64,000 nt of DNA from Aeoliella straminimaris (lineage in GTDB: Bacteria; Planctomycetota; Planctomycetia; Pirellulales; Lacipirellulaceae), in assembly GCF_024054565.1 (NCBI RefSeq), contig NZ_JAMXLR010000061.1, positions 62,001 to 126,000 of the forward strand, written 5' to 3'. Shown here in pieces: positions 35,512-44,961 of this stretch. Position numbers and translations under genes: made by a program. Every line of letters starts with the position of its first letter. The first letter of the stretch is position 1. The notes below the pieces were generated by a model, which saw nothing but the letters and a program-made list of their open reading frames with translations, had not been told where the DNA came from and did no database searches.

Positions 35512-36159
35512 CAGATTTCACCTCCCATGAGGCCTGCGATATAATGCAGAAAGCCATCGTTCCAGCGCGCAGGCCGTGCGCGGGACATCCGGCACCGGTC
35601 GGTGAGGTGTGGTTGGCGCTACAGGCTCACCGGCCGGAATTTTTCGTTTGTCTGGCGTTACCAGTTGATGCTGGGCTCCGCCGTTGGACTACCACCGCTG
35701 GACAGCTCCCCATTCATCCAACGTGCGGACTTGTCGTCGATTTCATGAGCAGTCCTACTGGGACGAAGGCTTCCGCAAAGTTTGAACCATCGCCGCCGGC
35801 GACAATCCCTCGAAGAAGGCCGAAAGAAGACCCCCTACTCTGCAATGCCCCGTTCCAGATCGGGGTGCGCCAACGTTTCTGAAGAAACTGGCAACTTCTT
35901 GCCAAACAGTGATCGAAGTCGGGTTGCAGGCGCAGAGTTAGAGACGCAACTCGATTACAGACAATGGCCCGCGGCGAGAGAGAATCGCCGCGGAGAGCTT
36001 ACCCGCCGCAAGCAGGTACGCCACGTGAAGAAACAAGGTAGGTGAAAGGCGCGCCGATTACCCTGCGGGCACCTAACCGCGTGAGCATGTAACTGGCGGC
36101 TCCACCCTCGCCTGTGGCGAAGGTGGAGCTTGCTCTGGCGGTGGCGTGGACGGCTCTGC
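35512..36159. other. Long gap without a credible gene
   Basis: 648 bp. Short open frames exist on both strands but their composition is irregular and no start has a fitting RBS. The right end carries a stable hairpin (36099-36129). The rest shows nothing I can name; a decayed gene remnant is possible. Confidence 0.5.
36099..36129. repeat. Stable REP-like hairpin after the VOC gene
   Basis: GCTCCACC (36099-36106), one mismatch, TCGCC (36108-36112), TGT loop, GGCGA (36116-36120), one mismatch partner, GGTGGAGC (36122-36129). Thirteen paired bases, three-base loop, no T-run. It lies 31 bp beyond the VOC gene stop and could act as an mRNA 3'-end stabiliser or be a dispersed repeat. Confidence 0.7.
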
Positions 36160-36543
36160 CTACTCGGCCGGACGCGAGTGCAGGCCGAATACGTTGCCTT
36201 CGGTATCCGAGGCGATGGCGATGAAGCCGTATTGGCCGATGGAGAATTTGTCCTTGCAAATCTTACCGCCCGCGGCTTCCACGCGCGAAGCCTCGACCGC
36301 GCAGTCGTCGCAACTGAAGTAAACCATCGTGCTATTGCCGCCTGAAGGCACGCCCTCGACCTTGGCGATTGCCCCGGCAGCGCCGGGCGCACCCATCTCC
36401 ATGGGGAAGGTGAACATCTCGATTTCCGGCGTGGGCGAATCGAGTGGCGAAAGCTCGACCTGGAGCACCTGCTCGTAGAAAGCCTTGGCCCGCTGGATGT
36501 CTTGCACGTAGATTTCGAACCAATTAACAGGATTGGGTTGCAT
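36160..36543 (-). CDS. VOC-superfamily (glyoxalase-like) protein
   Basis: 127 residues from ATG 36543; an in-frame start at 36594 would add an unrelated leader. Two betaalphabetabetabeta units are visible: VNWFEIYVQDIQRAKAFYEQ and later YFSCDDCAVEASRVEAAGGK with GFIAIASDTEGNVFGLHS. This is the small YdcJ/glyoxalase-like branch in which metal ligands vary. Substrate unknown; candidate for detoxification or isomerisation of small carbonyl compounds. Confidence 0.85.
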   Translation of the reverse strand: MQPNPVNWFEIYVQDIQRAKAFYEQVLQVELSPLDSPTPEIEMFTFPMEMGAPGAAGAIAKVEGVPSGGNSTMVYFSCDDCAVEASRVEAAGGKICKDKFSIGQYGFIAIASDTEGNVFGLHSRPAE

Positions 36544-36633
36544 GGCGACAACTCCTTGAGTGAAGAAAGCCAACACCCCACGCGTCGGCGACACGCGGAT
36601 GATATACTAACGTACACATACCGTCAATAGTCG

Positions 36634-38016
36634 TTAGCCAGGCAGCGGGACGAAGCATTTTAGCTTGTTGGTTTCTGGATGGCGGGGCAATTGTGTGACA
36701 CATTCGATGGAGATTTCCGCCCCCTGCAGGCCGGCTTCGGCCAGGGCTTGCTGCAAAGCGGCCACGGGGGCCGCCGGGTCAAACTCACCATGCGTGATCG
36801 CCAGCACGCGGGCGCCGCGCTCGGTCTGCTGCACCTGGTATTCGCTGATGTGACGGTCCTGCCCCAGCACGCTGCGAAACACCATGGGGTGAATCTTCAC
36901 CGCACCGGCGTATTTGAACCACGCGTCGGAGCGACCCTGGATATCGACGATCCGCCGATAGCCGGGCGCGTCGGGATTCGGTCCGTCGTCCAGGATGAGC
37001 GTGTCGGTCATCACGTAACGCACCAGCGGCATCACGGTGCCGACCAGCTTGGTGACCAGCACGTGATCGGCCTGGGTGTTGTCGGCAACGGGGCGGTGGT
37101 CGGCGTCAACCGGTTCGACGATCAGGAAGTCTTCGGCCAACGTACTGCCCGAGAACGATTCGCCTTCGGCGGCCGCCAACCCGATCTCCACCGAGCCCCA
37201 ACTGTTGTGAATGTTGATGCCCCAGGCCTCGAGCGCCATCTGCCGAGCCTCGGGCAGCAGTGGTTCGGAGTTGGTCAGGATTCGCTGAGGAGAGATTTTC
37301 AGCCGACCGTCGAGCGCCTCGGCGCACAGCTCTTCCACGATCGAGGCGTACCCTACCAGGCGGTCGGGCTGATAGTCGTTCAGTTGCTGCACCATGTCGC
37401 GGATCGGCGTGCCTGCCGACAGCACCATGACGTCGCGCTGGGGATCGAGCATGGTGGGAAACAGCAGGCGACTGGCGTGCACGAACGAACCGGCGCAGAT
37501 GACGGCCGTGCGCCGCGGGCCAGTGGGCGGGCGAAGTTGATCGTCGCGGACTTCCATGCGGTAGGTCACGTTGGCCGTGGCGACGAAGGTTTCCCAATCC
37601 CACAGGAACACGCCCCGCTGCCCCGAGGTTCCGCCGGTGGCGGCCGCGTAGTACTTGTCCAGGTAGTAGTAGTCCTGGTGCTCGCCGGCGTGCAGCCCAT
37701 CGAGGTGGTCGATCACTCCCTCGAGGTGCAGTTGTGGATCGGTGACAATCTGGTCCCAGTGAGTCATGACATCCGCCTTGGTCATCGGCGGGATGGTCGG
37801 CAGGTCGTCGAGCTCCAGCCCGGTGGCCTCCAGGTGTGCGAGCCGCTCGGCATGAAACGGCGAGTGCTGCTGGGCGTGGGCCACCACCTGGCGAAGTCGC
37901 TGGGTCTGATGTGCGCGGACCTGGTCTCGGGTCCAGTCGAGCTGCGCGACCGCCGTGGGTGTGAACCGCTGGACGTCAGCGATATGCCGGCGGCGAAGTT
38001 CGGCAAAGCTGTCCAT
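36634..38016 (-). CDS. PaaK-like phenylacetate-CoA ligase family enzyme
   Basis: 460 residues from ATG 38016. Adenylate-forming enzyme: the P-loop is AAATGGTSGQRGVF, and later regions with NSWGSVEIGLAA, LVRYVMTDTLIL and GRSDAWFKYAGAVKIHP match the coenzyme F390 synthetase/PaaK branch. It would activate a carboxylic acid to an acyl-CoA or acyl-AMP. No aromatic-degradation genes adjoin, so the acid is unknown. Confidence 0.87.
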   Translation of the reverse strand: MDSFAELRRRHIADVQRFTPTAVAQLDWTRDQVRAHQTQRLRQVVAHAQQHSPFHAERLAHLEATGLELDDLPTIPPMTKADVMTHWDQIVTDPQLHLEGVIDHLDGLHAGEHQDYYYLDKYYAAATGGTSGQRGVFLWDWETFVATANVTYRMEVRDDQLRPPTGPRRTAVICAGSFVHASRLLFPTMLDPQRDVMVLSAGTPIRDMVQQLNDYQPDRLVGYASIVEELCAEALDGRLKISPQRILTNSEPLLPEARQMALEAWGINIHNSWGSVEIGLAAAEGESFSGSTLAEDFLIVEPVDADHRPVADNTQADHVLVTKLVGTVMPLVRYVMTDTLILDDGPNPDAPGYRRIVDIQGRSDAWFKYAGAVKIHPMVFRSVLGQDRHISEYQVQQTERGARVLAITHGEFDPAAPVAALQQALAEAGLQGAEISIECVTQLPRHPETNKLKCFVPLPG

Positions 38017-38349
38017 GGCGGGCCTGCGATGAGAGCTGGTGGCGAACGGGCACGATTCAGGTAGATGGATGAGATTGTAACCGAAATCGCTTGGCAGCCG
38101 GGGCCGATTTGGAGGAGGAATAGTCGCGAAGAGGAAGAAAAGGCACAAGAAGCAAAAGGGCGTGATTCCAGTGCGTCGGCCTGCGGCAATTGGGGCGAGT
38201 TATCTTCCCATTTTGTGGCCATTGGTGCCATTTTTGTGGCTCTTCCATCCGTTCCCAGAGGTTGGGAGCTCAAGTTGACCAAACATCCAGTACGCCCTAG
38301 AATCCCTCGCGCGAACGAACCAACAGCCGACTGCTGAAAGCTCCTCTCC
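38017..38349. other. Divergent spacer with a strong promoter candidate
   Basis: 333 bp between the PaaK-like and VWA genes. Contains a purine-rich stretch (38112-38160) and the promoter at 38275-38303. No gene seen. Confidence 0.6.
38275..38303 (+). promoter_or_regulatory. Sigma-70-like promoter for the VWA gene
   Basis: TTGACC (38275-38280), exactly 17 bp, TAGAAT (38298-38303). Both hexamers differ from consensus by one base each. The predicted start of transcription near 38310 gives a ~40-nt leader before ATG 38350. Confidence 0.6.
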
Positions 38350-39309
38350 ATGAACTCCGCCTCGACCGAAGATCGTGCCAGGCTTCCTGCGTGGATCACC
38401 TCGATGGTGGTGCATGCGTGCCTGGTGGTGTTGCTGTTGTTGTGGGCCACGCAAGCACCGCAAGGCAGTGCCGAGGAGACCGGGCGGGACGTGGGCATCG
38501 TGCTGAAGCGGTCGACCTCCGATGGCGTGAAGTTCGAAGGCGAACAAGACACGCTGGCCGACAAGACGGCCGATACCAACTCGCAGAACCCGATACCGGC
38601 CGAAGCCAACGAGGCGTTTCCCACGCTGGCGGAGAATTCCAACTCGGCCGATGCCCTGCCGACCGACGCCGGGGTGGGCGAACTGGCCGAGCCCGGCGCC
38701 ACGGCCTCGTCGATGGCTGCCGCCGGCGGCGGCACCCTTGGCGGTGCGCCTGGCGAGTTGGGCGAGAAAGCCAACGTCGAGTTCTTTGGCGTCCAAGGCA
38801 CCGGCACCAAGTTCGTGTACCTGGTGGATTACTCGGCCAGCATGAACGGCGGGCCGTTGGCCGCCGCCAAGCAGCAGATGATCGAGAGCCTGCAATCGCT
38901 GGATGAGGTGCATCAGTTTCAGATCATCTTCTTCAACGCCAGCGCGCAGCCTTTTACCATCGACGGCCGGCAACGTATCGCGTTCGCCACGGATCAAAAC
39001 AAACGGATGGCCGAGCGGCTGCTCCGCGGTGTGTCGGCCCACGGCGGCACCGATCGCCCTAACGCGTTGTCGACGGCCCTGCGTCTGGGCCCCGACGTGA
39101 TCTTCTTCCTGACCGACGCCGACTCGCCGATGTCGGAAGTCGAACTGCAGGACGTGGCACGAGAGAACCGGCGCCACCACGCATCGATCTGCACCATCGA
39201 GTTTGGCCGCGGCCCCGACCCCAAGCGGTACAACTTCCTCAAAGCCCTGGCCGAAAAAACCGGCGGCCAGTATGGGTACGTCAACACCAACACGCTGCGG
39301 GGGCAGTAG
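38350..39309 (+). CDS. Membrane-anchored VWA-domain protein
   Basis: 319 residues. One N-terminal membrane helix (SMVVHACLVVLLLLWATQA, residues ~18-36), a Gly/Ala/Glu-rich linker, then a von Willebrand A domain from ~residue 145: FVYLVDYSASMNGG (MIDAS DxSxS), AHGGTDRPNAL (MIDAS Thr) and FFLTDADSPMS (MIDAS Asp). It should bind a metal and a partner protein, probably outside the cytoplasmic membrane. The N-terminal layout recalls TonB/energy-transducer anchors but no TonB domain follows. It converges on the flotillin-fragment gene. Confidence 0.85.
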   Translation: MNSASTEDRARLPAWITSMVVHACLVVLLLLWATQAPQGSAEETGRDVGIVLKRSTSDGVKFEGEQDTLADKTADTNSQNPIPAEANEAFPTLAENSNSADALPTDAGVGELAEPGATASSMAAAGGGTLGGAPGELGEKANVEFFGVQGTGTKFVYLVDYSASMNGGPLAAAKQQMIESLQSLDEVHQFQIIFFNASAQPFTIDGRQRIAFATDQNKRMAERLLRGVSAHGGTDRPNALSTALRLGPDVIFFLTDADSPMSEVELQDVARENRRHHASICTIEFGRGPDPKRYNFLKALAEKTGGQYGYVNTNTLRGQ

Positions 39310-39356
39310 CGCGGTGTGGCGATCTCCGGCCCAGGCGCGGCACGCCGACTCATGCG

Positions 39357-39773
39357 TCAGCCACGTTCTTGTAACATTTCGGCCAGGCGATGGTCGCGGT
39401 CCGCGTCGACCAGGTTGCCGAATGTGTAACCCAGCTCTTCGCGTTGCGATTTAATGTAGGCCAAGGTCACCTTTTCGAGATCCACGCCCTGCAGCGCGGC
39501 CCGCTCCAGTTCGTCCCATCCAACGGGATAACCCGCCTGGTGGCACATCACTCCGCACTGGACTACCTCAGCAACGTTCACGCGCCGCAGGCGCATGCCC
39601 ATCAGCCGGGCGGCCGAGAGCTGGCACCCGGCCATCGTGGCGAGCATCCAGGGCCGTAGCAGCCCAATCACGATGATGGACAGCACCAGAAACAGCAGCA
39701 CGAGGACTATCAGAACCACCAAGGCGAAGATCGTCTGCTGATCGGCCGCCAACGTTAGTGCATGGATTGGCAT
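39357..39773 (-). CDS. Flotillin-like (FloA) N-terminal domain protein
   Basis: 138 residues from ATG 39773. After a membrane helix (IFALVVLIVLVLLFLVLSIIVIG) the sequence LMGMRLRRVNVAEVVQCGVM, then AGYPVGWDELERAALQG and LAYIKSQREELGYTF resemble the first ~110 residues after the anchor of FloA-type flotillins. The large SPFH and coiled-coil parts that normally follow (about 200 residues more) are absent, and the stop is clean. Either a truncated paralogue or a stand-alone membrane-microdomain adaptor. Confidence 0.72.
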   Translation of the reverse strand: MPIHALTLAADQQTIFALVVLIVLVLLFLVLSIIVIGLLRPWMLATMAGCQLSAARLMGMRLRRVNVAEVVQCGVMCHQAGYPVGWDELERAALQGVDLEKVTLAYIKSQREELGYTFGNLVDADRDHRLAEMLQERG

Positions 39774-40057
39774 CACGCGTCCTCGCAGATTCTAGAAGAG
39801 ACGACCGGCACCGGGCGCACTTTGATTATGGCCGAACGCCCGCCGGCGGGAAACATCGGGGCGGCCGCACCATCTTTACGGTTCCCCCGCCGGGCGAGTA
39901 TCTTAGGGCACGTGGAATCCACACACCGGCGGCGACAGGCGGCGCTTGCCGGTCGTGTTCCTTGGCAGGCTTTGGCGAGCCTGGGTGAGGACCAAGGGTT
40001 CCACCAACCTTTTCCGGCTTTTTTCAAGTGTCTAACGCGATTGGGAGGATACGGGCG

Positions 40058-41533
40058 ATGAGCACTCTGGCTCGGCGACACCGACTTTGGATTGGGGGCC
40101 GCCAGTTGGTTTGGGCCGTCCTATGCCTGTGCGTGGTTGGCTCTTCGGCCATGGCGCAAGAAGCCGCCAATCCCAACCTATCCGACAGAGTCGACGCCGC
40201 CCATGAGACGGCCAAGTCGGCCGCACTGGCCGGAAACAACGCCTGGATGCTGACCAGTTGCGCGCTGGTGTTGTTCATGACCGCGCCGGGGTTGGCCATG
40301 TTCTACGGTGGCCTGGTACGGAAGAAGAACGTACTGAGCGTGATGATGCAGTGCCTGTTTCTGATGGGCCTGATGACCGTGCTGTGGGGTCTGTACGGCT
40401 ACTCCTTGTCGTTCGGTGGCGATGGAAAGTGGATTGGCAACGACGAATACCTGTTCATGAACAACGTGCAGCGGGTATGGGATGAAGAGACGGGCGAGCC
40501 TTACACGCCGATCTTCGATGAAGAAGAGATTCCCATCCCCACGATGACGCACATGCTGTTCCAGGGCATGTTCTTTATCATCACCCCGGCGCTGATCTGC
40601 GGCGCGTTTGCCGAGCGGATGAAGTTCAGCGCCATGGTGGTGTTCCTGGTGCTGTGGGGCACGGTGGTGTACTGTCCGCTGTGTCACTGGGTGTGGGACG
40701 GCGGCATCCTGGCGTTCAACACCACGGCGGAAATCGAATCGGGCGAAGGCCACTCCATTGCGGGTGGAGCGCTCGACTTCGCCGGTGGCACCGTGGTGCA
40801 CATCAGCTCGGGCATCTCGGCCCTGATCTGCGCGATCTTCCTCGGTCGCCGCATTGGTTGGGGACAAGACGACATGCGGCCGCACAACTTGACCTACACC
40901 GCGCTGGGCGCTGCGATGCTGTGGGTGGGGTGGTTCGGTTTCAACGCCGGTAGCGAACTGCTAAGCGACGACCTCACTCAAAGCGCGTTCTGCGTCACCC
41001 ACTTCTCAGCCGCCGCCGGCGCGGTGGCGTGGGCCGTGTACGAGTGGGTAACACGGGGCAAGCCCAGCGTGCTGGGCACCGCGTCGGGCGCGGTGGCTGG
41101 CCTGGTGTGCATTACCCCGGCCGCCGGCTTCGTGAACCCGATGCCCGCCCTGCTGATGGGCGCCCTGGGCGGCGTGGTTTGTGCCTACGCCTGTGGGACA
41201 CTGAAGAACAAGTTTGGCTACGACGATTCGCTGGATGCCTTTGGCGTGCACGGCATCGGTGGCACGCTGGGCGCCATCCTGACCGGCGTGTTCGCCACCC
41301 GGGCTTGCTGGAACATCGACGATGGCCGGCCGCTGGGGTTGATTGAAGGCGAGTCGCGGATCCTGGTGGGCCAGATCGCGGCCGTGGCGGTCACCTGGCT
41401 GTACAGCGTGGTGGTGACCGTTGTGCTGCTGAAGCTCGTGGACCTGACTATTGGTCTTCGCGTGAATGAAGCCGAGGAACGTGCCGGCCTGGACGTCAGC
41501 CAGCACGAAGAGGAAGGTTACATTTTGTTCTAG
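40058..41533 (+). CDS. amt: Ammonium transporter (Amt family)
   Basis: 491 residues from ATG 40058, with GGGAGGA ten bases upstream. A cleavable signal (VLCLCVVGSSAMAQ) precedes ~11 membrane helices. Family motifs: FYGGLVRKKNVLS, the loop HWVWDGGIL, the DFAGGTVVHISSG segment with the first pore His, GWFGFNAGSEL, and DAFGVHGIGGTLGA with the second pore His. It moves ammonium into the cytosol. The P-II gene follows 135 bp downstream, as in classic amtB-glnK pairs. Confidence 0.96.
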   Translation: MSTLARRHRLWIGGRQLVWAVLCLCVVGSSAMAQEAANPNLSDRVDAAHETAKSAALAGNNAWMLTSCALVLFMTAPGLAMFYGGLVRKKNVLSVMMQCLFLMGLMTVLWGLYGYSLSFGGDGKWIGNDEYLFMNNVQRVWDEETGEPYTPIFDEEEIPIPTMTHMLFQGMFFIITPALICGAFAERMKFSAMVVFLVLWGTVVYCPLCHWVWDGGILAFNTTAEIESGEGHSIAGGALDFAGGTVVHISSGISALICAIFLGRRIGWGQDDMRPHNLTYTALGAAMLWVGWFGFNAGSELLSDDLTQSAFCVTHFSAAAGAVAWAVYEWVTRGKPSVLGTASGAVAGLVCITPAAGFVNPMPALLMGALGGVVCAYACGTLKNKFGYDDSLDAFGVHGIGGTLGAILTGVFATRACWNIDDGRPLGLIEGESRILVGQIAAVAVTWLYSVVVTVVLLKLVDLTIGLRVNEAEERAGLDVSQHEEEGYILF

Positions 41534-41582
41534 CCGGCGCCCGACAGGCGGCCGCGGGGAAAACAAATCCGCCGGGTGGCTG

Positions 41583-41612
41583 TTGGGACAGGCTGGAAAT
41601 TTCTGCTAGAAT
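41583..41612 (+). promoter_or_regulatory. Candidate promoter for glnB
   Basis: TTGGGA (41583-41588), 18 bp, TAGAAT (41607-41612). The -35 is weak. It would allow the P-II gene to be transcribed apart from amt. I looked for a sigma-54 GG-N10-GC motif before amt and glnB and found none. Confidence 0.35.
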
Positions 41613-41668
41613 AGGATATCGACGACGCCGACCCCGGCGTGCATCCCCGTCTTGTAGGAGTAGCGGAC

Positions 41669-42007
41669 ATGAAGAAGATCGAGGCGATTGTTCGCCACTA
41701 TAAACTCGAGGATGTAAAGAATGCCCTGGCCGAAATGGGGGTCGTGGGGATGACGATTACCGAAGTCCGCGGGTTTGGCCGCCAAAAAGGCCATACCGAA
41801 ATGTACCGCGGCACTGAATACGCCGTGGATTTCGTGCCGAAGGTGAAAATCGAGATCGTCGTCGACGACGAACGGGTACAGCCGGCCGTCGATACGGTTC
41901 TCCGTTCTGCCCAAACCGGACAAATCGGAGACGGTAAAATTTTTGTCTCCGATCTTCTCGATACGATCCGCATCCGGACGGGCGAAACCGGTACCGAGGC
42001 CCTATAA
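41669..42007 (+). CDS. glnB: P-II nitrogen regulatory protein
   Basis: 112 residues, the full P-II length, from ATG 41669 (GTAGGAG upstream). T-loop GFGRQKGHTEMYRGTEY keeps the uridylylated Tyr51. B-loop TGQIGDGKIFV and the C-terminal RIRTGE (Arg-x-Arg) for ATP/ADP binding are intact. It senses 2-oxoglutarate, ATP and ADP, and controls the adjacent ammonium transporter; the uridylyltransferase gene follows 213 bp downstream. Whether it is the GlnB or GlnK type cannot be told, but linkage to amt suggests GlnK-like use. Confidence 0.95.
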   Translation: MKKIEAIVRHYKLEDVKNALAEMGVVGMTITEVRGFGRQKGHTEMYRGTEYAVDFVPKVKIEIVVDDERVQPAVDTVLRSAQTGQIGDGKIFVSDLLDTIRIRTGETGTEAL

Positions 42008-42220
42008 TGGGGTAAGCAGCTTTCGGGGCAGTTCTGCCGGCCACCCTCGCGGGTTCGAGTGTGCCGTTGCGCAGTATGATTGAGTCGAGCCGAACTTTTC
42101 GGATGCCCGTCGCGGGGATTCCCTGCATCCCGCGAATTGCCCTAAGATTGCCGCCCGTAAAGTCCGTTTGAATCAGTAGCACACGCCCGCTCGTACCGGT
42201 TTTTCCACCCAGTTAGTCTC

Positions 42221-44860
42221 ATGAGTTCCTCCTTGCGCCTCCGCTCCAACGTCCTCGCTGCCCGCGAGCAGGTGCAGAGTGGATTGGCGGAAGTGAAACG
42301 ACTGCATCAGAGCGGCATGGCCAGCGTGCAGGTGTGCGCGCGGATCTCGTCGATTATCGACCAGGTGGTCGTCAAGCTGTTCGACTCGACCCTGAAAAAG
42401 GCGCCCGACGGCCAGGACGACAAGCTGCGTGGCCGGCTGGCCCTGGTGGCCATTGGCGGTTACGGCCGCCGGCAGCAGGCGCCCTATTCGGACGTCGACT
42501 TGATGATCCTGTACTCCGGTACGCTGGACGAAAGCGTCCGCAACTTCACCGCCCAGCTGACGCAGGATCTGTTCGACGCCGGCCTGAAGCCGGGGCACAG
42601 CCTACGGAACGTGGGCGATGCGGTCCGCCTGGCCCGCGGCGACACGGTGATTTGTACGTCGCTCATCGAGTCGCGGCTGATCATTGGTTCCACGCGGTTG
42701 TTCGAAGAATTCCGCCAGGCATTTCGCCAGATGGTCGAGCGCCGCGGCACCGCGTTCTGCCGCGAGTTCATCGCCGCCCGTAAGGAAGAACGGCACAAGT
42801 TTGGCGAGACGGTATTCCTACTGGAACCAAACATCAAGCGGACACCGGGCGGCTTGCGCGACATCCATCTGCTTCGCTGGTTGTGGTACGCCAAGAGCGG
42901 CGAGTCGGACCCGAATCGTCTGCTGCACAAAGGCGTGATCTCCAACTTCGATCATCGCCGGTTGATGTCGTCGCAGAGCTTCCTGCTGCACGTCCGCAAC
43001 GAAATGCACTTCGGCGGTGAGAATGGCAGTGACGTGCTGAACCGGGCCGAACAGAAACGCATCGCCGAGGCTTTACAGTTCCGCGCCCGCAGCGGCATGC
43101 TGCCGGTCGAGCAGTTCATGCGGGAGTACTTTCGTCACACGAGCCACGTGTCGTTCCTGGCCACGCGGATGAGCGACCTGGTTTGTCCGCCGCCGGTGGT
43201 TTCGCGGATGTTGCAGCCGGTGTTGAGCCAGAGCCTGTCGGCCGAGTTTCGCCTGAGCCCCTGGGAGATCAGCGCGACGCAGCTCGGCACCACCAAGCTG
43301 AGCAAGAACCTGGAAGACGCCGTGCGACTGGTCGACCTGGCGCGGCTGTACGACAAGCGAATCTCGCAGGAAACCTGGTACCACGTGTACCGCTCGGCGC
43401 CGAGCTACTGGATGGAGTTGTCCGAGGCCAGCATCACGCGGTTCCTCGACATGCTGGCCACGCCGCTGCTGTTGGGCGACGCGCTCCGCCGGATGCACGA
43501 GCTGGGCGTGCTGGAGAAGGTGATTCCCGACTACACCCACGCCCGCTGCCTGCTGCAGTTCAATCGCTACCACAAGTTCACTGTGGACGAGCACTGCATC
43601 CGCTCGGTGGGCGAAGCCACCCGGCTGGGCGAGCGTGACGATCTGGTGGGCGACACCTATCGTAAGCTCAATCGCAAGTGGCTGCTGCATCTGGCGCTGT
43701 TGATTCACGACCTGGGCAAAGGCCGCGAGGGCGACCACAGCGTGCTGGGCGCCGACATCGCTCGACGAGTGGGCGAGCGGCTCGACCTGGAACCGGCCGA
43801 CATCGAGTTATTGGCGAACTTGATCCTCAAGCACTTGTGGATGCCGCACGCGGCACTGCGACACGACACCACCGACCCGGCCTATATTCGTCAGTTCGCC
43901 GAGAAGTTCTCCACCGTCGAAGAATTGCAGATGCTGTACGTGTTGAGCTGCGCCGACATGGCGGCCGTGGGTCCTGGCGTACTGAACGACTGGAAGGTGG
44001 GCATCCTGGGCGACCTGTTCAAGCGCTCCAAAGTCCTGCTGTCGCCAGTGCCCGAGAACGAACAACTGTCGCGCCGCGTGGCGGCCAAACAAAAAGTGTG
44101 GGACCTGCTGACCAGCGACGAACGCCAGGATCTGTGGTTCGAACAGTACTTCCGCGCCCTGCCCGAGTCGTTCGTCACCAAGGTAAACGCGCAGCATGTG
44201 GTCGAAACGCTCCGCAATCTGCACAACCTGAAGGATGGTCAAGGCACAGCCGCTGGCCAGTACTTCGAGAAGTCGAAAACCGTGGAGTTCTCCGCCGGCG
44301 TGAGCCAGGGCGTTGGTCGCGGCATCTTCTCGGCCATGGCCGGCGTGTTGAGCTCCCGCGGCATGAGCATCCTGGCCGCCGAGACGGCCGTCTTGAACGG
44401 CGACATCCTGCTACTGCGTTACTGTGCGGTCGATACCGAATCGAACGGCCCCACCGAACAAAAACGCCTGGACGAAATCTCCCGGGCGATGGTCACCTCG
44501 ATTGACTCGGACGAGCCGCCAAAGTTCCGCCGCATCTGGGGCAAGGAACCCGATACCGAGACGGCCAAGCTGTCGAACATGCCGATGGAAGTGCGGCTGA
44601 ACTCCGACATTTCGGCCGACAACCTGATCATCGAGGTGTTCGCCTTCGACCGGATTGGCTTGCTGTACGACCTGGCCCACACGATCCACCAACTGCATCT
44701 GAACATCCGCTTCGCCAAGATCAGCACGCACCTCGACCAGGTGGTCGATGTGTTCTACGTCACCGAGCGCGATGGCTCGAAGCCCGGCGGTCACGAGCGG
44801 CTGCACGGTATCTACGAGCGGATGATGGAAGTGGTGGCGAAAGAGGGGGCCAACGTGTGA
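42221..44860 (+). CDS. glnD: [Protein-PII] uridylyltransferase / uridylyl-removing enzyme
   Basis: 879 residues. Nucleotidyltransferase domain near residues 70-90 (GGYGRRQQAPYSDVDLMI, with the two catalytic Asp), a central linker, HD domain near 490 (LIHDLGKGREGDH) for UMP removal, and two ACT domains at the C-terminus (about 690-760 and 800-870) that sense glutamine. It modifies Tyr51 of P-II: uridylylation at low glutamine, removal at high. Slightly shorter than the E. coli enzyme but all domains present. Directly downstream of glnB on the same strand. Confidence 0.95.
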   Translation: MSSSLRLRSNVLAAREQVQSGLAEVKRLHQSGMASVQVCARISSIIDQVVVKLFDSTLKKAPDGQDDKLRGRLALVAIGGYGRRQQAPYSDVDLMILYSGTLDESVRNFTAQLTQDLFDAGLKPGHSLRNVGDAVRLARGDTVICTSLIESRLIIGSTRLFEEFRQAFRQMVERRGTAFCREFIAARKEERHKFGETVFLLEPNIKRTPGGLRDIHLLRWLWYAKSGESDPNRLLHKGVISNFDHRRLMSSQSFLLHVRNEMHFGGENGSDVLNRAEQKRIAEALQFRARSGMLPVEQFMREYFRHTSHVSFLATRMSDLVCPPPVVSRMLQPVLSQSLSAEFRLSPWEISATQLGTTKLSKNLEDAVRLVDLARLYDKRISQETWYHVYRSAPSYWMELSEASITRFLDMLATPLLLGDALRRMHELGVLEKVIPDYTHARCLLQFNRYHKFTVDEHCIRSVGEATRLGERDDLVGDTYRKLNRKWLLHLALLIHDLGKGREGDHSVLGADIARRVGERLDLEPADIELLANLILKHLWMPHAALRHDTTDPAYIRQFAEKFSTVEELQMLYVLSCADMAAVGPGVLNDWKVGILGDLFKRSKVLLSPVPENEQLSRRVAAKQKVWDLLTSDERQDLWFEQYFRALPESFVTKVNAQHVVETLRNLHNLKDGQGTAAGQYFEKSKTVEFSAGVSQGVGRGIFSAMAGVLSSRGMSILAAETAVLNGDILLLRYCAVDTESNGPTEQKRLDEISRAMVTSIDSDEPPKFRRIWGKEPDTETAKLSNMPMEVRLNSDISADNLIIEVFAFDRIGLLYDLAHTIHQLHLNIRFAKISTHLDQVVDVFYVTERDGSKPGGHERLHGIYERMMEVVAKEGANV

Positions 44861-44961
44861 GCAACTTCCGGCCGCCAAGGCATTGTCCGCCGCGCCAACC
44901 CATGGCGGACAGCACCACTCGCTGACTAGCGCTGCATTTCGCTTAGGGGCAAGATCGCACG

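Noticed and set aside
35544..35882. A possible 112-residue gene on the plus strand
   Set aside because: No RBS, atypical composition and no similarity I can see; left as part of an unassigned gap.
36679..38064. A 461-codon open frame on the plus strand
   Set aside because: Antisense to the PaaK-like ligase; composition (His, Arg, Gly rich) is that of a shadow frame.
39900..40057. Possible sigma-54 promoter before amt
   Set aside because: A TGGCAGG is present but the GG-N10-GC spacing fails.
42040..42070. A GGTTCGAGT sequence resembling a tRNA T-loop
   Set aside because: No matching acceptor stem, anticodon arm or D-loop around it.
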